Origin: CAYMAX01 sp964388595
Lineage (GTDB): Bacteria > Bacteroidota > Bacteroidia > Bacteroidales > UBA932
Assembly: GCA_964388595.1 (NCBI GenBank)
Contig: CAYMAX010000065.1
Span: forward strand, 1 to 7,298
DNA length: 7,298 nt
Direction of reading: 5' to 3'
Shown here: one piece after another, positions 5,987 to 7,298 of the stretch
Position numbering within the stretch: the stretch's first letter is position 1
How the letters are laid out: each line of letters opens with the position of its first letter
The notes under the pieces: generated by a model
The model's database searches: none
What the model saw: the letters and a program-made list of their open reading frames with translations, nothing else
What the model was told of the DNA's origin: nothing
Position numbers and translations under genes: made by a program

Positions 5987-6682
5987 CTAAAGGTTATTTT
6001 TTATCAGTTTGGCTGCCTGTCTGACAGTCTCTTCATCGCTGACTGTGGTTCCATAATTTGACTTGCGACTTGCAGAAAAATGAAATTCATGTGCTCCGGT
6101 GGTAACTGCTATGGCTTCGATATTGGAAGGATTAATACCTGCTCCGGGCATGATTACAATTCTGTCCCCAGCCTGCTGCACCATTTTCTGAAGGATATTG
6201 ACACCTTCCATAGCAGAATTGGAGCCACCTGAAGAGAGAATCCGTTCGCAACCGAGAGATATGACATCTTCCATCGCTTCGAGAATGTCGGAAGAGACAT
6301 CTATGGCTCTGTGAAAAGTGACTGAAAGACCGCAGGAGTGGGCAAGATATACCCATTCGCGGCACATATTGAGATTTATCCTGTGAGCCTGGTCCAATGC
6401 TCCCAAAACTACCCCGTTGACTCCCATCCTGCCACACATCTCTATATCTCTTTTTATCACCTTGTCTTCGCCATCTGAATAGACAAAATTACCTTCCCGT
6501 GGACGTATCAAAACATTGATATCTATATCTATAGCCTCTTGAACAGAGGCAATGGTGCCATAAGAAGGTGTCACTCCTCCGATTCCCAATACTGAACACA
6601 ATTCTATCCTGTCTGCTCCACCTCTTTTAGCGGCGAGAGCACTTTCGTAGGAGTTGCAACATATTTCTAAAAGATTCTTCAT
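5987..6682 (-). CDS. cutC: CutC family protein (copper homeostasis family)
   Basis: The product has 231 residues, close to the usual 230-250 for CutC, and folds as a TIM barrel in the family. Characteristic blocks are LEICCNS (5-11), GADRIELC (22-29), LIRPREGNFVYS (58-69), FHRAID (123-128), PGAGI (179-183) and EFHFSA (199-204). CutC was named for copper tolerance in E. coli, but its biochemical activity is not settled and a direct copper role is doubtful in several species. It is a cytoplasmic protein without a signal peptide. It is the first gene of the four-gene minus-strand unit, and a candidate -7 box lies 17-24 bases upstream of its ATG (6682-6680). No copper-sensing or export genes are nearby. 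Confidence 0.95.
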   Translation of the reverse strand: MKNLLEICCNSYESALAAKRGGADRIELCSVLGIGGVTPSYGTIASVQEAIDIDINVLIRPREGNFVYSDGEDKVIKRDIEMCGRMGVNGVVLGALDQAHRINLNMCREWVYLAHSCGLSVTFHRAIDVSSDILEAMEDVISLGCERILSSGGSNSAMEGVNILQKMVQQAGDRIVIMPGAGINPSNIEAIAVTTGAHEFHFSASRKSNYGTTVSDEETVRQAAKLIKNNL

Positions 6683-6698
6683 ACTTCGATTTATTTGA

Positions 6699-6706
6699 CA
6701 AAAATA
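6699..6706 (-). promoter_or_regulatory. Candidate -7 box for the cutC-OMP-Gre/Nudix-menA unit
   Basis: TATTTTTG on the minus strand matches TAnnTTTG exactly and would place the transcript start about 10 bases before the cutC ATG. There is no TTG at the expected -33 distance; that region is T-rich and lies in the tail of the tRNA terminator. The location between terminator and gene supports it, but the sequence is AT-rich, so a chance match is possible. Confidence 0.45.
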
Positions 6707-6710
6707 ACAA

Positions 6711-6747
6711 ATAAAAAGAAAAGCCGACAGAATACCTGTCGGCTTTT
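6711..6747 (-). terminator. Rho-independent terminator of the tRNA-Glu gene
   Basis: A perfect 12-bp inverted repeat (6719-6730 with 6736-6747, core GCCGACAG/CTGTCGGC) encloses a 5-base loop. On the minus strand it is followed by CTTTTTAT. The hairpin begins one base after the tRNA discriminator base, so it ends the tRNA transcript and shields cutC from read-through. Confidence 0.9.
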
Positions 6748-6748
6748 G

Positions 6749-6822
6749 TACTGCATGTGGGAGTCGAACCCACGATATCCAGACTGAGAATCTGGTGTCC
6801 TAGACCACTAGACGAATGCAGC
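6749..6822 (-). tRNA. tRNA-Glu (anticodon CTC)
   Basis: The 74-base gene folds as a complete cloverleaf. The acceptor stem is GCTGCAT with ATGCAGT (first pair a G-U wobble). The D-arm TCGTCTAGTGGTCTAGGAC is typical of tRNA-Glu. The anticodon stem is CCAGA/TCTGG with loop TTCTCAG, giving anticodon CTC, which reads GAG. The T-arm is GTGGG TTCGACT CCCAC. The discriminator is A. No CCA is encoded, so it must be added by the CCA-adding enzyme. A good promoter lies upstream and a terminator directly after it, so it appears to be a single-gene transcript. Confidence 0.97.
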
Positions 6823-6855
6823 ATATAGTGTTCTATCTATTTCCAAATCGGGTTG

Positions 6856-6885
6856 CAAAGGTAATAATTATTTTTTCTTATGCAA
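6856..6885 (-). promoter_or_regulatory. Promoter of tRNA-Glu
   Basis: On the minus strand TTG (6885-6883), a 19-base AT-rich spacer, and TACCTTTG (6863-6856) match the Bacteroidetes housekeeping promoter TTG-N19-21-TAnnTTTG without mismatch. The predicted start is near 6850, about 28 bases before the mature tRNA 5' end, leaving a short leader for RNase P to remove. Confidence 0.85.
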
Positions 6886-6927
6886 TAGGAGTACTCCGGT
6901 TTAGATAAAATGCGGATTATCAAATAC

Positions 6928-7298
6928 TTATCGGAGGCTTTTATTGATTTTACTTATCATTTGTTTGACTCCTTTCTCGGAATATCCGAAGTTGGAATAA
7001 ACGACAATGCCATTTTTATCGATAATATAGTTGCGCGGAATGGTCTTCTTCGCATATTGAGAATAAATCTCACGTGTGGGGTCCAAGCCGATGGGGAAAT
7101 TAATATTCATTGACTTAAATTCGTCGATTTTCTTCTGTATCGATTCGACAGTCTCCTCTCTGGCTATGGGAAGGAATACAAAATCTTTTCCTACATAGTG
7201 GTTGAGTATTTTTTCAGGAATAGCCTTGAGCTCAGTGTCGCATGGGGGACACCAAGAGGCCCAGAATGTAAGCAATACCACTTTCCCCCGCAGATCTG
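6928..7298 (-). CDS. TlpA/ResA-like thioredoxin-fold protein, C-terminal part
   Basis: The frame is open to the window edge, so the N-terminus lies outside; 122 residues are visible. They start DLRGKVVLLTFWASWCPPC, the canonical entry to the thioredoxin fold of the AhpC/TSA-Redoxin-TlpA group. The redox pair is C16 and C19 of this fragment (WCPPC). TIPRNYIIDKNGIVVY further on contains the cis-proline strand typical of ResA/TlpA, and the region before it (about residues 60-75) is the inserted segment of that family. Such proteins are usually periplasmic, membrane-anchored or lipoprotein thiol reductases. An initiation codon inside the window (GTG at 7281) is unlikely because the conserved fold continues upstream of it. 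No terminator is evident after the stop. Confidence 0.93.
   Translation of the reverse strand, partial: DLRGKVVLLTFWASWCPPCDTELKAIPEKILNHYVGKDFVFLPIAREETVESIQKKIDEFKSMNINFPIGLDPTREIYSQYAKKTIPRNYIIDKNGIVVYSNFGYSEKGVKQMISKINKSLR

Noticed and set aside
6627..6824. A 65-residue open frame on the minus strand covering the tRNA and the cutC start
   Set aside because: It is a translation of the tRNA and its terminator and overlaps the well-supported cutC start in another frame.
6888..6897. Perfect 10-bp palindrome GGAGTACTCC upstream of the tRNA promoter
   Set aside because: It is too short, with no loop and no T-run, to be a terminator for the TlpA-like gene, and no operator function is indicated.

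Overview
The window looks like a Bacteroidales-type chromosome (Bacteroidota). Four things point there. The mraZ-rsmH-ftsL-ftsI division cluster has the short FtsL-like protein of that phylum. The promoters carry the phylum's TAnnTTTG -7 box. The Gre-like protein begins with the MSRGF...QEE N-terminus I know from Bacteroidetes. The cell makes menaquinone (menA). Codon use and base composition look even across most of the window. There is no sign of a phage, IS element or CRISPR array.

Layout. Positions 1-1940 (minus strand) hold the start of the division and cell-wall cluster, read mraZ, rsmH, ftsL, ftsI, with overlapping or closely spaced genes. The ftsI reading frame is abnormal. After about 36 normal residues it continues in frame, without a break, into what reads as the N-terminus of the flagellar export protein FlhB. 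This is the most notable observation here and most likely marks a chimeric contig joined at about 125-136. Positions 1941-2053 are a divergent regulatory region with 10-bp-phased TTTTCCA/TGGAAAA repeats, a likely MraZ operator. Positions 2054-3397 (plus strand) encode a membrane-anchored M23 peptidase, whose 3' end overlaps the convergent menA by 18 bp.

Positions 3380-6682 (minus strand) form a tight four-gene unit read cutC, a small outer-membrane beta-barrel protein, a Gre-factor/Nudix fusion, then menA. A candidate -7 box precedes cutC. Positions 6749-6822 carry tRNA-Glu(CTC) on the minus strand, with a clear promoter upstream and an intrinsic terminator immediately downstream. Positions 6928-7298 hold the C-terminal part of a TlpA/ResA-like thioredoxin that runs off the window.

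Functionally the window is mostly housekeeping: division and wall synthesis, ribosome methylation, quinone synthesis and a tRNA. I do not see a new defence or mobile system. The items worth following are the FtsI/FlhB join, the Gre-Nudix fusion, the phased MraZ box shared with the divergent peptidase gene, and a possibly leaderless mraZ transcript.
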